Positions 1 through 11,376 of a stretch of 64,000 nt of DNA are shown here, one piece after another (position 1 is the stretch's first letter; each line of letters begins with the position of its first letter). The stretch comes from Lucinisca nassula (taxonomy: Eukaryota; Mollusca; Bivalvia; Lucinida; Lucinidae). A program made the position numbers and the translations under genes. Below the pieces are notes generated by a model. It did not search any database, was not told where the DNA came from, and saw only the letters and a list, made by a program, of their open reading frames with translations. The stretch is from contig OY757014.1 in the NCBI GenBank assembly GCA_963580285.1, forward strand, positions 16,086,334-16,150,333. Reading direction: 5' to 3'.

Positions 1-1035
1 GTCATAGTATTACTGGCAATTAAAATTTTATTCCTGATTCTAAGATGCGAAATATAATTTCTAAAGGACCGAAATTTTGATTTCCATCTAAAATTGATTT
101 CAATAAGTATAGTGATGCCTTGAAGAATGGAAACTTTGCATTCTGAAACTAGTGAACGAACGCATTTCTTTCTACTCTCAAAATACGAACTTATTACCGC
201 CCAAACATAAGACGTGTTTACGTCACTTTAAACTAGTTATTCAAGCATTTCATAGGAAGGTTGTTTTGGCCCCAGCAGACAAGTCCGATAACAATGTGGT
301 CATTGTTTGACGGCTCCACTATATTAACACTCTTCAGCAAGAGCTTGTTGGTACTAATGCCTATGTACTACAGCCTTTGGCTAGAGAGAACTGTAGTTGA
401 TAACCACATTTGTCGATCAGCCACCAAGTTTGGTGTATGTGTTTCAGAAGGCCAAGACAAGCTTCCTACATTATATAGGTTACCCGAACTTCATGAAATG
501 CCACACAAAGCACGGTGTATTGCAAATTCAAGCTCTTGTACCACCATTGTACTGTCCAAATTATTAACTTCATCATATGATTAAATATTGTGACAAAGTC
601 TGTGAACGATCAGGGAGAAATTTGTTTTGGTCTATAAAAAATTCTAATGAAGAAATCCAGACGTTCTTTACTTCAAGACTGTCTACTTATGATTTTTTCA
701 CCCTTTACATAACACTTCCTCATATTCTTATAAAAGAAAAACTTAATGATTTATTTGAATGGACATTTATAGGGAAGACTCCCTCTAGCTTGCATGTAGT
801 GTAAAAAATGCTTTTTTTCACTTCTGAAGAGCATAAAAATTATACTTTATGGTCATGTGAGAAAGTGTGTGAAACTCTCACCTTTCTACTTGCAAATATT
901 TACACAAGATTTGGCACTAAGTTATATAGCTGATCTGTTCTTGTTCTGTTATGAAAGAGATTTCCGTTGAAAACCAAAGCCTTGAGCTCGACTTCTAGAT
1001 ATTCGGATGATTTATTAAATATTGACAAATATAAT
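1..1035 (+). pseudogene. Naiad-type Penelope-like element, degraded copy 1, cut by the left edge of the window
   Basis: Conceptual translation gives the linker downstream of the CxC motif and then RT pieces, homologous throughout to the better copy at 38.1-40.9 kb. The first bases match the GHVITGNL segment of that copy, so the element probably continues to the left of the window. An in-frame TGA at 308-310 follows the NNVVIV segment and is followed by RLHYIN in the same frame, as in the other copies. Later parts are broken by frameshifts and deletions, and the RT catalytic motif survives only as SDDLLN. It ends near 1035 and is followed by an inverted pLTR, a head-to-head arrangement typical of PLE insertions. 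No functional protein is expected. Confidence 0.8.
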
Positions 1036-1040
1036 TGAAT

Positions 1041-1440
1041 GCAATGATCAGGAATCGATACAATTACAGGAGATACCAAAGGGAAAGAAACACAAACATG
1101 TAACAACTAGACCCTAATGGAAACACCAATAGCGGACAGCCAGAAGGACAGTTACTATCCCACAAAATGGCCAATTGGCTATCCAAAACAAAATAATATA
1201 AGCGATACACACACTCAAAGACAGACCATAACAAAAATAAACCGCGACAAAAGAACCGCCTTGGAACGGCCAGTGAAACTAATTCGACTGGCGGCTTAAA
1301 TCGATTTTACGTGGCCACAATCCTCGCCCTTAGTTATGTCGCGATTAAGAAAATAATTTGTTCAGTCCGCATGAAGGCCTCCTAACTCATCAGTGCAACA
1401 TCTCCGTTAACACAAAAATCAAACAACCACAGAGATAAAA
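1041..1440 (-). repeat. Naiad pseudo-LTR (pLTR) fragment, inverted
   Basis: This is the reverse complement of the terminal region that follows the Naiad coding sequence at 40.86-41.39 kb. Landmarks are the reverse complements of GATTCCTGATC, of the ATTGGCCATTTTGTGGG segment and of TTCATGCGGACTGAAC. It abuts the plus-strand coding relic at 1-1035 in opposite orientation. An A-run of about 22 follows at 1469-1490. Confidence 0.75.
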
Positions 1441-1575
1441 CGGTGAGGAATCACTGAAATGCTGGAGCAAAAAAAAAAAAAAAAAAAAAAAGAAGAATGA
1501 CTAGTGCTGCAGATCCGACATAATTAGGTTAGTCAAAGAGATTGTCCAACCGGAAGTACAACATTTGGCAACATA

Positions 1576-2915
1576 CGAGGAATGTTCAAATATGAATGCA
1601 AGTAGAACGTTTTCTCATGCACTAATGCGAAAATCACCTGAAAATAAATATCACAGCGTAGAAAAACATTTTACCTATACATTGATACTTAACCTGTTAA
1701 AATCCGTCCACTTTAGCCATGTATATCGTTCGATAAACACTGTCTACTCTTGTATACTAATACAAAACATGGTTGGAAGAAGGTCAGAGTACGCCGTTGA
1801 AATACGGTCCTATATTGATAATCGTTGTATTCTTGGTATACGGTGCAAAGACATTTTTGATGAAATATGTTCGGTTTGTGGGCATAATGAAATGTCTTTT
1901 CCGACAGTTTTTCGTTAGTGTAAGAATTCAGCTGTGGGCTAGGCTCAACAGAAGATGCACCACATGATCGTCGGCCGAAAAGAGCAACATCTGCCAAGAT
2001 GGTTGCTAGAGTGAAAGAAATAGTTGCTACCGAGGCACGATACACCACTAGGCAAATAGCTAGTATGGTTGGCATCTTATTAGGAGCAGCTCATACAATT
2101 CTGAAACGGGATTTGAAAATGTGAAAGATCTGTGCTAGATGGATTCCCACTCTGTTGACAGATGAGCAGAAAAAGACACGCGTTCAGTGCGCCAAGAAAT
2201 TGCTTAAAAAGTTTCCAAATTACAATGCACGGTCTTTCGCTGATGTCGTCACAGGTGACGAGACATGTGTTCACTTTTTGAGCCAAAACGAAAGATTCAG
2301 AACAAAATATGGGCAACAAAGTATTGCAAAAGACCATGCATTGCAAAGCGGACCATGAGCGTCAAGAAGGTAATGTTTACCATATTCTTTTCAAATCAGG
2401 GCCCTGCTATTCAGGTTGCTGTGCCTAACGGCAAATCTGTAAATGCGAAGTTTTACAAGAATAAAGTTCTTCGAAAATTGAAAAAATATTTCAAAGAACG
2501 AAGACCCGCAACTGGTTTGGCCAATGTCAGATTCCTACATGACAATGCGTCATCGCACAAGGCGTTCATTGTGCAAGACTATCTGAAGCAAGAAAAGGTT
2601 GTTGAACTCCCTGACCCCCCGTATTCCCCTGACCTTGCCCCGTGTGACTTTTTTGTTCCCGCGGCTGAAAATATACCTTTATGGTCGAAAATTTGTACAG
2701 CGCAAACACCTCGGTTCTGCAATATTCCAGTGCCTTCATAGTATACCTCGAAAAAACTACCAAAATGTATTAAATGATTGGATCAGAAGGCTGAAAGTTT
2801 GTATATCTGTTAAAGGGGAATACTTTGAGGAGAAAAAAAAAATAAATTTTTCATCGAAATCTATCACGGAACCATTTTTATGTGCTTAGTTGCATTCATA
2901 TTTGAACAGTCCTCG
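1576..2915 (+). mobile_element. mariner (DD34D) DNA transposon, complete ends, dead transposase
   Basis: The 26-bp terminal inverted repeats start CGAGGAATGTTCAAATATG on the left and CGAGGACTGTTCAAATATG on the right, one mismatch, and each end is flanked by TA (1574-1575 and 2916-2917), the mariner target. The interior carries a mariner transposase in several frames: an N-terminal helix-turn-helix region near 1790-1915, then the catalytic blocks TGDET, HDNAS and YSPDLAPCDFF at about 2250-2650, which supply the three acidic residues. At least three frame changes (near 1916, 2264 and 2660) and a TGA near 2122 break the gene, and the usual W after TGDET is C. It is therefore an inactive copy. 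Confidence 0.9.
1790..2889 (+). pseudogene. mariner transposase pseudogene
   Basis: The reading frame is scattered over all three plus frames between the mariner TIRs. Pieces that can be recognised are the N-terminal DNA-binding part (IDNRCILGIRCKDIFDEICS), a middle part after LLTDEQKKTR, and the DDE-type core with TGDET, HDNASSHK and SPDLAPCDFF. The last piece continues to a stop near 2889, just before the right TIR. Enzymes of this family cut and paste the element at TA dinucleotides. The mutations are indels and stops of the kind expected from neutral decay. Confidence 0.85.
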
Positions 2916-2917
2916 TA

Positions 2918-3699
2918 TATAAAAAGTTCCGCCTATGTTTCCAAGCTAGCAGTTTGGTGCGGGCTGAGATTTGGATGGTCAAACATAAGTGGAGTTTATA
3001 GAAAATATCTGAGAATCGAACATGGTGAAAGCATGTATATTTTAACTTAAAAGTTAATAAGGAATACCAAAGTGTACCAGATGATTTTTCTTGAGGGCCA
3101 AGAAGTTTATTTTGGCCGAATAAATACAGTTAAATACTTGTTTACTAGAAAACGCACTTCTGAGATTTGAATTCGCATCGTTTCTATGGTAACACATTGT
3201 TTTATTTTACATTATGGGGGAGCAGGTGATAAGTCAATTGTATCTCCGACTGAGTTAAACATAGACTAAAATCTTTGGTACCAAATTAAAACCACTATAC
3301 TACCTTTATTATTAAATATTCAAATTAACTCATTTACACATTCATAAATATCGATTTATATACGGTTCGACAGACGACATTAACTTAGCAAATTTAGCAA
3401 ATGACCAAAATTTTCCGGCAACTTTAGTTCAAAATGTGAATAGCTATAATGCAAGTTTGTTTGCAAGTATTTGCGTAATAAAAACCACCAATATGTATGT
3501 CAAATTCTTTCAAATACTTTTACAATTGATACACGTTGTTCTATAAAACCAAACAGAACATGGTATTTAAGCAGAATTAGTGGTCGCAATTTAAACGCAT
3601 CGTCAATAAAATGGTCATTGACTTTAGATAACCAACAATTGCACGACCCGCAGAAAAAGCGACCGACTGAAGTCGGTTGATTTCTAAGAGTGCCCTAAA
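2918..3699. other. unassigned AT-rich interval
   Basis: No convincing coding, RNA or mobile-element signal was found. The short open frames here have no recognisable motif. Confidence 0.5.
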
Positions 3700-3713
3700 T
3701 CACCGTGTCATTC

Positions 3714-4700
3714 TGTCATTATGTCAGTCTGTCTGTCCGTCCGTAACCCGTTTGTGATAATTGGTCATAGTGACTTAACCACTTGGAATATTTAAACAAT
3801 TTTGGCATACTGATAGATATCAATGAGATCTAACCAATGGAATTGCAAAATATTACATTCCATTTAATATAGCCTCTGTCCGTAACCCGTTTGTGAAAAT
3901 TGGTGATAGTGACTTAAAGGCTTGGAATATTAAAAAAAAAAAAATTGGCATACTGGTAGATATCAAAGAGATCTAACCAATGAACTTGCGAAATATTACA
4001 TTCCATTTAGTATAGCCTCAACGAGGCGAAAAATGTGAAAATTTTCGAACTGCTTCTCCTCGGAAACCGTTGGGCCGATTGAAGTCAAATTTCATATGGA
4101 GCCTCTATGGGATGGGGGAAACCAAAATTTGCTCATGGGGTCCAGGTCACATGACCAAAATGGCCGCCAAGCCATATATGGTAAAAACCCTTCAAAAATA
4201 GTCTTCTCCAGAACCACTCGGCAGATTTCCACGAAACTTGATAAATGGCATCTGGGACGTAGGCCCATCATAAATTGCATAAATGGTGACCCTGGGTTGA
4301 CCGTGACCGTCTTTGTGCCTAGGTCAAACTCTGACACATATGCTTTTTTTGGAATATTTAAACAATTTTTGGCATACTGATAGATATCAATGAGATCTGA
4401 CCAATGAACTTGCGAAATATTACACTCCATTTAGTATAGCCTCAACGAGGCGAAAAATGTGAAAATTTTTCAACTGGGTTGACCTTGACCTTCCTTGTGC
4501 CTAGGTCAAACTTTGACACACATGCTTTTGTATTGGAAAAGTGAGAATGCATTTTATCCTGCAAACTATTCAGAATACAGTACTAAAGTATAAGATATAT
4601 TTTTGCTCCTTACGATAAGGCGCATTTATTGGGGGAACCGTTTTAGGTCCAGGTCACATGACCAAAATGGCCGCCATACCCATATATGGTAACACTCATA
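3714..4700 (+). repeat. locally duplicated noncoding repeat units
   Basis: A segment with CCGTAACCCGTTTGTG, GGCATACTG, AGATATCAA and ATTACATTCCATTTA occurs at about 3740-3870 and 3883-4020, and partly again at 4345-4440. CAACGAGGCGAAAAATGTG occurs at about 4018 and 4440. GGTCACATGACCAAAATGGC occurs at about 4145 and 4652. The order of repeated blocks suggests tandem duplication of a unit of roughly 400-500 bp containing smaller units. No TIR, target duplication or coding capacity is evident. Confidence 0.7.
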
Positions 4701-5340
4701 AAACTAAAAACATCCGGCGGGTCGTGCACTTCAGCTGAAGCACTGGTTTTCTACTCTGTTTTACAGAAAACATGCTATTTAAGAAATTATAATAAGTATG
4801 TGCAAGCTTGCGCGTACTGCCAAGAGTACTGCTGTGTTTTGTACTGTGGAGACAGTTTATCAAAATCAATCACTGTCGGTATCAACTGCTTGACATTCCC
4901 ATGCTTCCAGCGTCAAATGGTTATTTTCATCAATATCATCTATAGACGCGTCACAACTGCAGGCTCAAGTGCATGCTTGACAGTTTGAAAAGCATGTGCA
5001 GTGTTCCAAGCAGTTGTTCGAAGGGCACATGCAAACAATGTCATTCAATAACTCCGGTGCTGCCGGAGACTGACACATCAGTTGTGGCTATAAGATTCCT
5101 GTCTCATGTTCTTTCTCGTATCCAAACTCGATTGGATAAATGGTGTCCCGAATTGGTATGTTTGCATTGCGCCATACCATCAGCTGATAGACATATCTTC
5201 GGACATGAAGCCGAAAACTAACCTCCGCAGGTGGCAATTTCTTTCCTGGTATGTTCTTCCCGGTGTTTTCGCAACCCCGACTATTCAGCGGCACACACTC
5301 CTTCTTCCCATATAAAGAGCCCACGAATTCCATGCACTAA
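4700..5340. other. unassigned interval
   Basis: Several open frames of 80-100 codons occur on both strands, but none shows a recognisable domain or a coding-like neighbour. I see nothing else I can support here. Confidence 0.45.
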
Positions 5341-5349
5341 ACAAACTGC

Positions 5350-5870
5350 GGCTCATTTTATGTAATGTTGGTTGGGGCCCGAAGCTCTGTCTCTGGCCGT
5401 GCCCATCGGAGACTAACTGTTGGTCTTCTTTTGCTCCAGCATTTCAGTGGTTTCTTGCTATCCAGTCCTCACCGTTGATTCATCTCTGTGGTTGTTTGAT
5501 GTTCACGGAGATGTTGCACTGATGATTTAGAAGGCCTTCATGCGGACTGAACCAATTATTTGTCTAAATCGCGATAGATTATGGCCAAGGAAAAATCGAT
5601 TTTAGTCCCCCCCCCCCCCCCCCCACGGAATTCGTTTCACTAACCGTTCCGAGGCGGTTCTTCTGTCGCGGTATATTTTTGTTATGGCTTGTCTTTGAGT
5701 GCTTATATTATTTTGTTTCGGATAGCCAATTGCCATTTTTGGGAAATTAACTGTTGTTTTGGCTTTCCGCTATTGATGTTTCCATAGGGCCTAGTTTATT
5801 TCCCTTTTGTGTATCTGATCGGAACTGTGGGTTGACTGTATCGTTTATCATTGCCTCCACTTCTATTTTT
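5350..5870 (+). repeat. Naiad pLTR, plus orientation, diverged
   Basis: It shares with the other pLTR copies the segments TCTCTGGCC, TTTTGCTCCAGCATTTCAG, CGGAGATGTTGCACTGATGA, TTCATGCGGACTGAAC and the poly-C tract (here 18 C at 5607-5624). Coding sequence is absent. The 3' end near CCACTTCTATTT is diverged from the consensus ACTTCTACT end. Confidence 0.75.
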
Positions 5871-5886
5871 CAAGGGCGTCAAAAGT

Positions 5887-6042
5887 ATATAGGCGTGATT
5901 TTGTGATGAATATGAACGGTCCTTGACATTATCATAACACGGCCGCACTAAATAGTGCATTCTTTCTTATTTCTACGCAAAACATTTGGCGTTGGTGCTC
6001 GTAAGAACCGACTCATTGTGGCCGTTCTAACGAGTACCCACA
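5887..6042 (+). repeat. fragments of hairpin MITE families A (right end) and B
   Basis: TATAGGCGTGATTTTGTGAT at 5889-5908 matches the family A right terminus. From about 5932, ATAGTGCATTC and a decayed central hairpin (GTAAGAACC and GGCCGTTCTAACGAGTACCC) match family B. Both are truncated. Confidence 0.6.
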
Positions 6043-6046
6043 GCCA

Positions 6047-6380
6047 ATTACGAAATCACGCCTATACAAATGCATTATAAATTTTACCTGCGAAGAAAAG
6101 AAAATTTTAAGATGAAAAATTGTGGTATTTTTCTTATTTCTTCTCATAATGTAGATTGTGAGTACTCTTTAGAACCACCTCATCGAGGCGGTTCTATCGA
6201 TTACCCACAACCTTTATTTTAGAAAAGAAATAAGAAAACCGGATGTGGCGGTTCAAACGAGTACTCACAATCTTTATTTAGAGCAGAAATAAGAAAAACA
6301 CTGTTTACCCCTGTAAACCCCAGTTTTATTATATAAAGTGAGGTTCTAGAGGGTCAAATATATATAGGTGTGTTTTCATG
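6047..6380. mobile_element. hairpin MITE family A, copy 1
   Basis: The left terminus reads ATTACGAAATCACGCCTATA and the right one TATATAGGTGTGTTTTCATG, an imperfect inverted pair. The interior has the family signature: a decayed hairpin around CCTCATCGAGGCGGTTCTA, the AGAAATAAGAAAA segment, and paired segments near the CCCTGTAAACCCCAGTTTTA stretch. The hairpin region is partly duplicated in this copy. There is no coding capacity, so mobilisation would need a transposase from elsewhere. Confidence 0.8.
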
Positions 6381-6384
6381 CTGT

Positions 6385-7243
6385 ATGTCCTTAAAGGTCA
6401 TTTATCACGAAATATTTCATATTTCTAGAATTAAGTATACTGAAAGAATACATAAAGAGGATCATTTAACTAAAAACCGCATATCAACATTCCCATTTGT
6501 TTCTAAGTTATGCTCATTTATATCTGATACGTACCTATTTTTCACCTAGGGTAGCCTCCCTTGACTTTTGGTTGATTTAGACCCACCGTGCAATATTTTG
6601 TGTCATCATAGTGGATATTAAATTTTTGAATTAACTTTAAAACTGCCATATTTTCAATTTCTATGATTTATTGTACATTTTTCTTATGTCCACTGATGAC
6701 TGTGAATCTAATTAATAACTCTGGGTATAAATTTGAACTTTCATTTCTAAATTAAAATTTTTATTTACGTTTTAAATGAAATTTTAAACTGTTTAAAATA
6801 AACAGTTCATTTTCAAATCGTTAGTAAAGTTATAAAAAATGTTATTTGCATATCTTACAAACACATAACACACAACTGTATTCTGTTTGATCTACATGCA
6901 AACATGTAATCTGAAATTTAAATATTTAAATATATTATTTGAATTTTAATTTATAGACCATAAGTTTGAAATCAGAAAAAAATGTATCTGAGTTTTGACT
7001 GAGATTAAATAGAATTTGATCCAGTTTTCAGATTTAACTTACCTGAAGAAATGTGCTTTTAGTTCTTAATGATTTCACGATCATGATAAATGACCTATTA
7101 AGTTTCTCTATATAAATTGGGATTTAGGAGGTAATTATCACACGCACTTGTTAATCTGATGATACTTACACAATCATGTTAATCCGGTTAATCCCAAAGT
7201 GTTTTGCTAAACGGGACATGTATATGCAACTTCTTTATTTAAA
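6385..7243. other. AT-rich interval, nothing recognised
   Basis: This is very AT-rich sequence with long A/T-only stretches and no open frame or repeat that I can assign. Confidence 0.5.
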
Positions 7244-7253
7244 TGAAACCAGG

Positions 7254-7546
7254 TTGCCCCCGCCCATCGGGGCTTGGAGAAATAGATTGGGCTGCATGTT
7301 GCTTCCACACAGAGCTGAAACCGACCGCACGTGAATACGGGTAAACTGCTTAGAAAGTGTAAGCCTGTCCAGGCAAAGTGATGTGAGTCGGCCTATCCAT
7401 GAAAATAAATGGCGGCAGGGCTTGGGATGTCATTTCATCTCAGTGTCGGGTAAAATTCGCACAAAACTGGAAGCGACGACTCGAAAATTTCCTAAAGTGT
7501 GTTAATTGGGACGTTAAACCTCAAATTAAACAAATAAATAATAACC
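7254..7546 (+). mobile_element. SINE-like element, family A, complete with target duplication
   Basis: It is flanked by an exact 10-bp direct repeat, TGAAACCAGG, at 7244-7253 and 7547-7556. The body runs from the CCCGCCCATCGGGGCTTG segment to GGGACGTTAAACCTCAAATT and ends in an A-rich tail with AAAC/AAAT units. The same sequence recurs at 7.9-8.1, 24.4-24.7, 26.8-27.7, 29.7-30.6, 56.6-56.9 and 57.3-57.5 kb. There is no coding capacity and I do not see a clear tRNA head, so the origin of the family is open. Confidence 0.85.
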
Positions 7547-7904
7547 TGAAACCAGGAAACCCTGTCACAGCATTGGTACAAAACAATAAATTATTTGACG
7601 TTAAGAGAGCAAATTCTTATTTATGAAATAGGTATATATTATCGCAGATAGGAAAATTGAAGAAAAACTCGTAGTCGAAAGCAAACTCACGTTATTTCGT
7701 AATGCATGCTGGTCATACTTAGACTGAAATCAATCATACTAGGCACATTTAGGCCTGTACATGTTTCATGATGTGCATTGTCACGCAATGTGGAAATCAT
7801 GCTAATTCTGTCATATATAGAGTTCAGAGTCTCAAATTATAAATGATCAATCAAGCATCATGAACTTTAATTAAAGTCCAGGAAATGCGACTAATTAGCG
7901 TTTG

Positions 7905-8120
7905 TTTGATGTGGGAGTTAACACTGGTTAAGTCATTTTGAAGACGTTACTTCCAATTTTGTGAGACTTTTACTCGACATTGAGATGAAACGGGTCGGTC
8001 CGAATCACACCACTTTGCCGGGGCAAGCAGTTTACCAGTACTTGTGTGCGGTCCGTTTCGGCTCTGCATGGAAGAACCATGCAGACTAATCTATTTATCC
8101 AAGGCCTGAAGGGCGGCACC
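7905..8120 (-). repeat. SINE-like family A fragment
   Basis: In minus orientation this matches the family A body (reverse complements of AGACTTTTACTCGACATTGAG, of TTTACCAGTACTTGTGTGCGG and of GAGCTGAAAC). It is diverged and no target duplication was found. Confidence 0.7.
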
Positions 8121-8309
8121 ATAAGAATAGTTGGTATTTTAATATTTATGAGCAGGAAGACTATGCTTATTCACTGCTGATTCAGACTTTAATTTTATAT
8201 TTAGAAGTAAAGTCAATGCATATCTGAAATAAATGAAAATAAATAAATAAATGTGAAAAGACATGATATTTTCGCATTTCGAAAAAAAAAAAAAAAACAT
8301 GACCATACC

Positions 8310-8387
8310 ATTTCCACAGTAGCAGCTAGGGCTACGTTTCCACAGTAGCAGCTAGGGCTACGTTTTCACAGTAGCAGCCAGGGCTAC
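8310..8387 (+). repeat. 26-bp tandem repeat, three copies
   Basis: The unit, which reads TTTCCACAGTAGCAGCTAGG followed by GCTAC and one more base, occurs three times head to tail with two or three substitutions. No function is evident. Confidence 0.9.
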
Positions 8388-8814
8388 GTTTTTGTCCAAA
8401 AGGAAAATAAATTTTACTCTTTTTCGATAAATACCAATGGAAAAGTTTTAGTATTCACCTAAAACGTAAATATTCTCTACATATGTTGGTAATTCAGTTT
8501 CATGCTCGGGAGAGTTGACAATAAAAATTCTTGTATAACTTTGGGGCTTGGTCAAACCCAGCTTGTCGAGTATCATGGCGCAGTTGGACTTTCGGGAATT
8601 AATCATTCGAAGAAATTAAAGAGATGGATATACACAACAAACACACATTCCGCAATCCTGCTGGTGTTTGTTCGCATTTGACGAGATTATGAAACAGGCT
8701 ATAATGACTGCTCTAAATTTCCGTCCAAAAATAACTTCAAAACCAAGTGTAGCACGTGGATCAATCGGTTTGCGGAATCTTAGAAACAGTGTGTATTCAG
8801 TAATTTTGTTTCAT

Positions 8815-8819
<5 letters not shown>

Positions 8820-8898
<79 letters not shown>

Positions 8899-9216
8899 TC
8901 GGGTTTAACGTCGCTTTCAACAATTTTTCAGTCATATCACGACGGTGTCTGGTTGCGACAGGGAGCTCAATGCTCACTTTTATAGTGCTGCCTCACTGAA
9001 GTATCATGTCCCAGACACATTACATGATACCACACCCAGTCACATTATCCTGACACTGGGTCGACCAGTCCTAGCTCTACCCCGTAAATCTGAGTGCCAA
9101 GCGAGGAGCAGCTAGTACAATTTTTTAACGACTTTGGGATATCGCGGGCCAGGATCGAACCCGTGACCCCCCGTTCCCCGGAGCGGACACTCTACCAACT
9201 GAGCTATCGGGGCCGG
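8820..9216 (-). mobile_element. tRNA-derived SINE with compound GA/GT tail and 16-bp target duplication
   Basis: A 16-bp direct repeat, TTTTGTTTCATTAGAG, flanks the element at 8804-8819 and 9217-9232. Read on the minus strand, the 5' end is tRNA-like, with an A-box region GATAGCTCAGTTGGTAGAG and a B-box region GGGTTCGATCC, followed by a body of about 250 bp. The 3' end is a (CA)n then (TC)n tract at 8820-8894. The head suggests tRNA origin, and the body shares the GTTAAACCCGAATTC type of ending with other SINEs here. It is not a tRNA gene because no acceptor stem closes around the boxes. Confidence 0.85.
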
Positions 9217-9293
9217 TTTTGTTTCATTAGAGGATTCGCTGACTCGTGAGCCTTATTGCGAGTCTGCAGCAAACAATAAAGAATCGAAATTAA

Positions 9294-9514
9294 CCCATTG
9301 CGAAACCCTTAAAGGGGCCGTTACCTTGGCAAACAGTGCAGGCCCAGATCAGAAGCTACAGACCGCGGCGTCTGATCAGGGCCTGCACTATTTGCTAACA
9401 GAATTTTCCGTCAAATATAGAATAAAAATGAAAAAAAAATAGGCCTGACATCCCTTATATGACACATGGACTTGTACAACATAACAATGAAAGAGTCCAC
9501 TAACATATAATGGG
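9294..9514. mobile_element. MITE with TTAA target duplication (piggyBac-like)
   Basis: TTAA at 9290-9293 and 9515-9518 flanks a short element whose ends are CCCATT and AATGGG. The TTAA duplication is characteristic of the piggyBac superfamily. The interior is noncoding and contains an imperfect palindrome around CAGTGCAGGCCC / GGGCCTGCACT. Confidence 0.75.
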
Positions 9515-10011
9515 TTAACGGCTCGAATACCTTTGTGACCGTGAAATTTTGTTCGAGACCTGAGTTGTTCAACTTCTGAGAGTTGCCCCAGGCCATAGGG
9601 CATAAGGAGGGTGAACTAATTAAGAATATCTTAAAAATATGGAATATTGTGTGTACTCATTAGAATCGCCTCATATAGGCGCAAACAACGTACCTTTTTC
9701 AAGATAAATTCAGACAAAACACTTCATTAGTCATCCTAAATATATGAATAGCTGGAACTATGGGAAAATTTTGGGGACTCCAAATGGACTTCGAACTAGT
9801 CATGGTTACCGAGCCATCCATGTTCGAGTTATCAAAGTTTCACCTTACGACACGTGTTTATTTATAATATATATGTAGTTGAACGTCTGTTTTGTTCGTT
9901 TATTTGTTCGTTCATTTGTTTGTTTGTTTTAACGGCCAAACCTACACAATAAAGCTCATATCGATGCGGTTAATTTACCTAACCACACCTATACACAAGC
10001 GGTTAACATTT

Positions 10012-10295
10012 CATTACGAAAACACGCCTATACAAATACATTGTAAATTTTACCGGCGAAAAAAAACCCCACAAATTTCAGATGAAAAAAATGTGATATT
10101 TTTCTAATTTCTGCTCGGATTATAGATTGTGGGTACACGTTAGAACCGCCTCATCGAGGCGGTTCTAACGGGTACCCACAATCTATATTTTAGAGCAGAA
10201 ATAAGAAAAACAAGGTTCACCCCTGTGAACCCCAGTTGTAGTATATGAAAGTGGGGTTCAAGGGGTAGGAAATATATAGGTGTGTTTTCGTGATG
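10012..10295. mobile_element. hairpin MITE family A, copy 2
   Basis: The ends are CATTACGAAAACACGCCTAT and ATATAGGTGTGTTTTCGTGAT, which are inverted repeats. In the middle, GAACCGCCTCATCGAGGCGG sits in a palindrome of about 60 bases bounded by GATTGTGGGTACAC and GGGTACCCACAATC. A second inverted pair lies near TTCACCCCTGTGAACCCC and GGGGTTCAAGGGG. Noncoding. Confidence 0.85.
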
Positions 10296-10338
10296 TGACA
10301 TCTGTGGGAAGAGAGAGAATGGTGCATAGCTTCTCCAA

Positions 10339-10576
10339 CATTACGACAAAACATCCGTACGACATAGTGCATTCTTTCAGATTTCTAAAATGATGAAAAT
10401 TTCTGTCTACTCCAAGCACAGGCTGTGGGCGCTCGTCATTGTGGCGGTTTTAACGAGTATCCACAGGATCTCGGAGCAGGAATAAGAAAAATAATGAACA
10501 CCCCTGTTAACCCAAGTTTTCGCTGTATAAAGTTGGGGTTTGAGAGGTATTCATTGCACGGACGTGTTACCGTGAT
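10339..10576. mobile_element. hairpin MITE family B, copy 1
   Basis: It shares the family A core (decayed GTGGGCGCTCG / CGAGTATCCACAG hairpin, GAATAAGAAAAATA, paired CCTGTTAACCCAAG / TTGGGGTTTGAG) but has different termini: CATTACGACAAAACATCCGT on the left and CACGGACGTGTTACCGTGAT on the right. The ATAGTGCATTC segment next to the left end is shared with 5.93 and 11.15 kb. Confidence 0.7.
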
Positions 10577-10730
10577 AGTGTAGCTACTTCAAGGTCCCCC
10601 CTTTGTGTGGGCGGACAGCAAATGCTTGGCGAGACTCCGCTTATGTGTAGCATCATCTTAGCCTGTTTGCTGGTCGCCTAAGCAATAAGTGCCATTTTCC
10701 TCGTGAGCTGGCCCCTTTAGCCTCGGTAGC

Positions 10731-10960
10731 TCAATTGAACGCACGTCTAACTAGCGATCAGGGGGTCGTGGGTTCGATACCAGCCTGATTCAATTGCATT
10801 CTTTCGTGCAGATTTATCATGAACTCTTTTCTACAGTCAATATCTCCCTTCCGCTAATTTAAGATGGGTAGAAGTTCTCAGTTTCTGGCGACAGAATGCG
10901 CGCTGTACGGGTTAACCGCTTGTGCGTAAGTCTGCCTAAGAAAACTGTAGTTAAGTGAAC
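10731..10960 (+). mobile_element. tRNA-derived SINE, family C
   Basis: The head resembles a tRNA (GCCTCGGTAGCTCAATTGAA with a B box GGGTTCGATACC). The body, with CTTCCGCTAATTTAAGATGG and CAGTTTCTGGCGACAGAAT, is shared with copies at 55.64-55.95 kb (minus) and at the right edge of the window (63.90-64.00 kb). No clear target duplication was found. Confidence 0.75.
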
Positions 10961-11151
10961 TGAACAACACGATTTGATCTGAATCCGTTATAAACTCCAA
11001 CACAAACATGCCATCAAGGTTGCATTATAGGCTATACACAATTTTTAGCAAAGCAGAACACTTTACAAATGCGTGCGTCGTACATGTAATACGGTAAACG
11101 ATCTTTAAGACAGGCATTGCCAAACTGGAATCCATTCCGGCAATCTAAAGT

Positions 11152-11376
11152 CATAACGATAACTCATCCGTGTGATATAGTGCATTCTTTACCACCAAAA
11201 CGGTAATTCTTTTTATGTCTCTAAACCTAGGTTTTAGGTGCTCGTTAGAACCGCCTCAGTAACCTATGTCTTTGAGCAGAAATAAGAAAAATAAAATATT
11301 TACTCCCGTAACCCCAGTTCCTCTGTATGAAGTGGGACTTAGAGGGGGTTCATTACACGGAATTGCTCACATGATG
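11152..11376. mobile_element. hairpin MITE family B, copy 2
   Basis: The ends are CATAACGATAACTCATCCGT and an ACACGGAATTGCTCACATGAT type of terminus. The interior has ATAGTGCATTC, a partly deleted hairpin around GTTAGAACCGCCTCAG and the AGAAATAAGAAAAAT segment. It is more decayed than family A copies. Confidence 0.65.

Noticed and set aside
9120..9215. tRNA-like sequence on the minus strand (also 10733-10800, 41990-42088 and 55865-55946)
   Set aside because: The A and B boxes are present but no acceptor stem closes; each is the head of a SINE.
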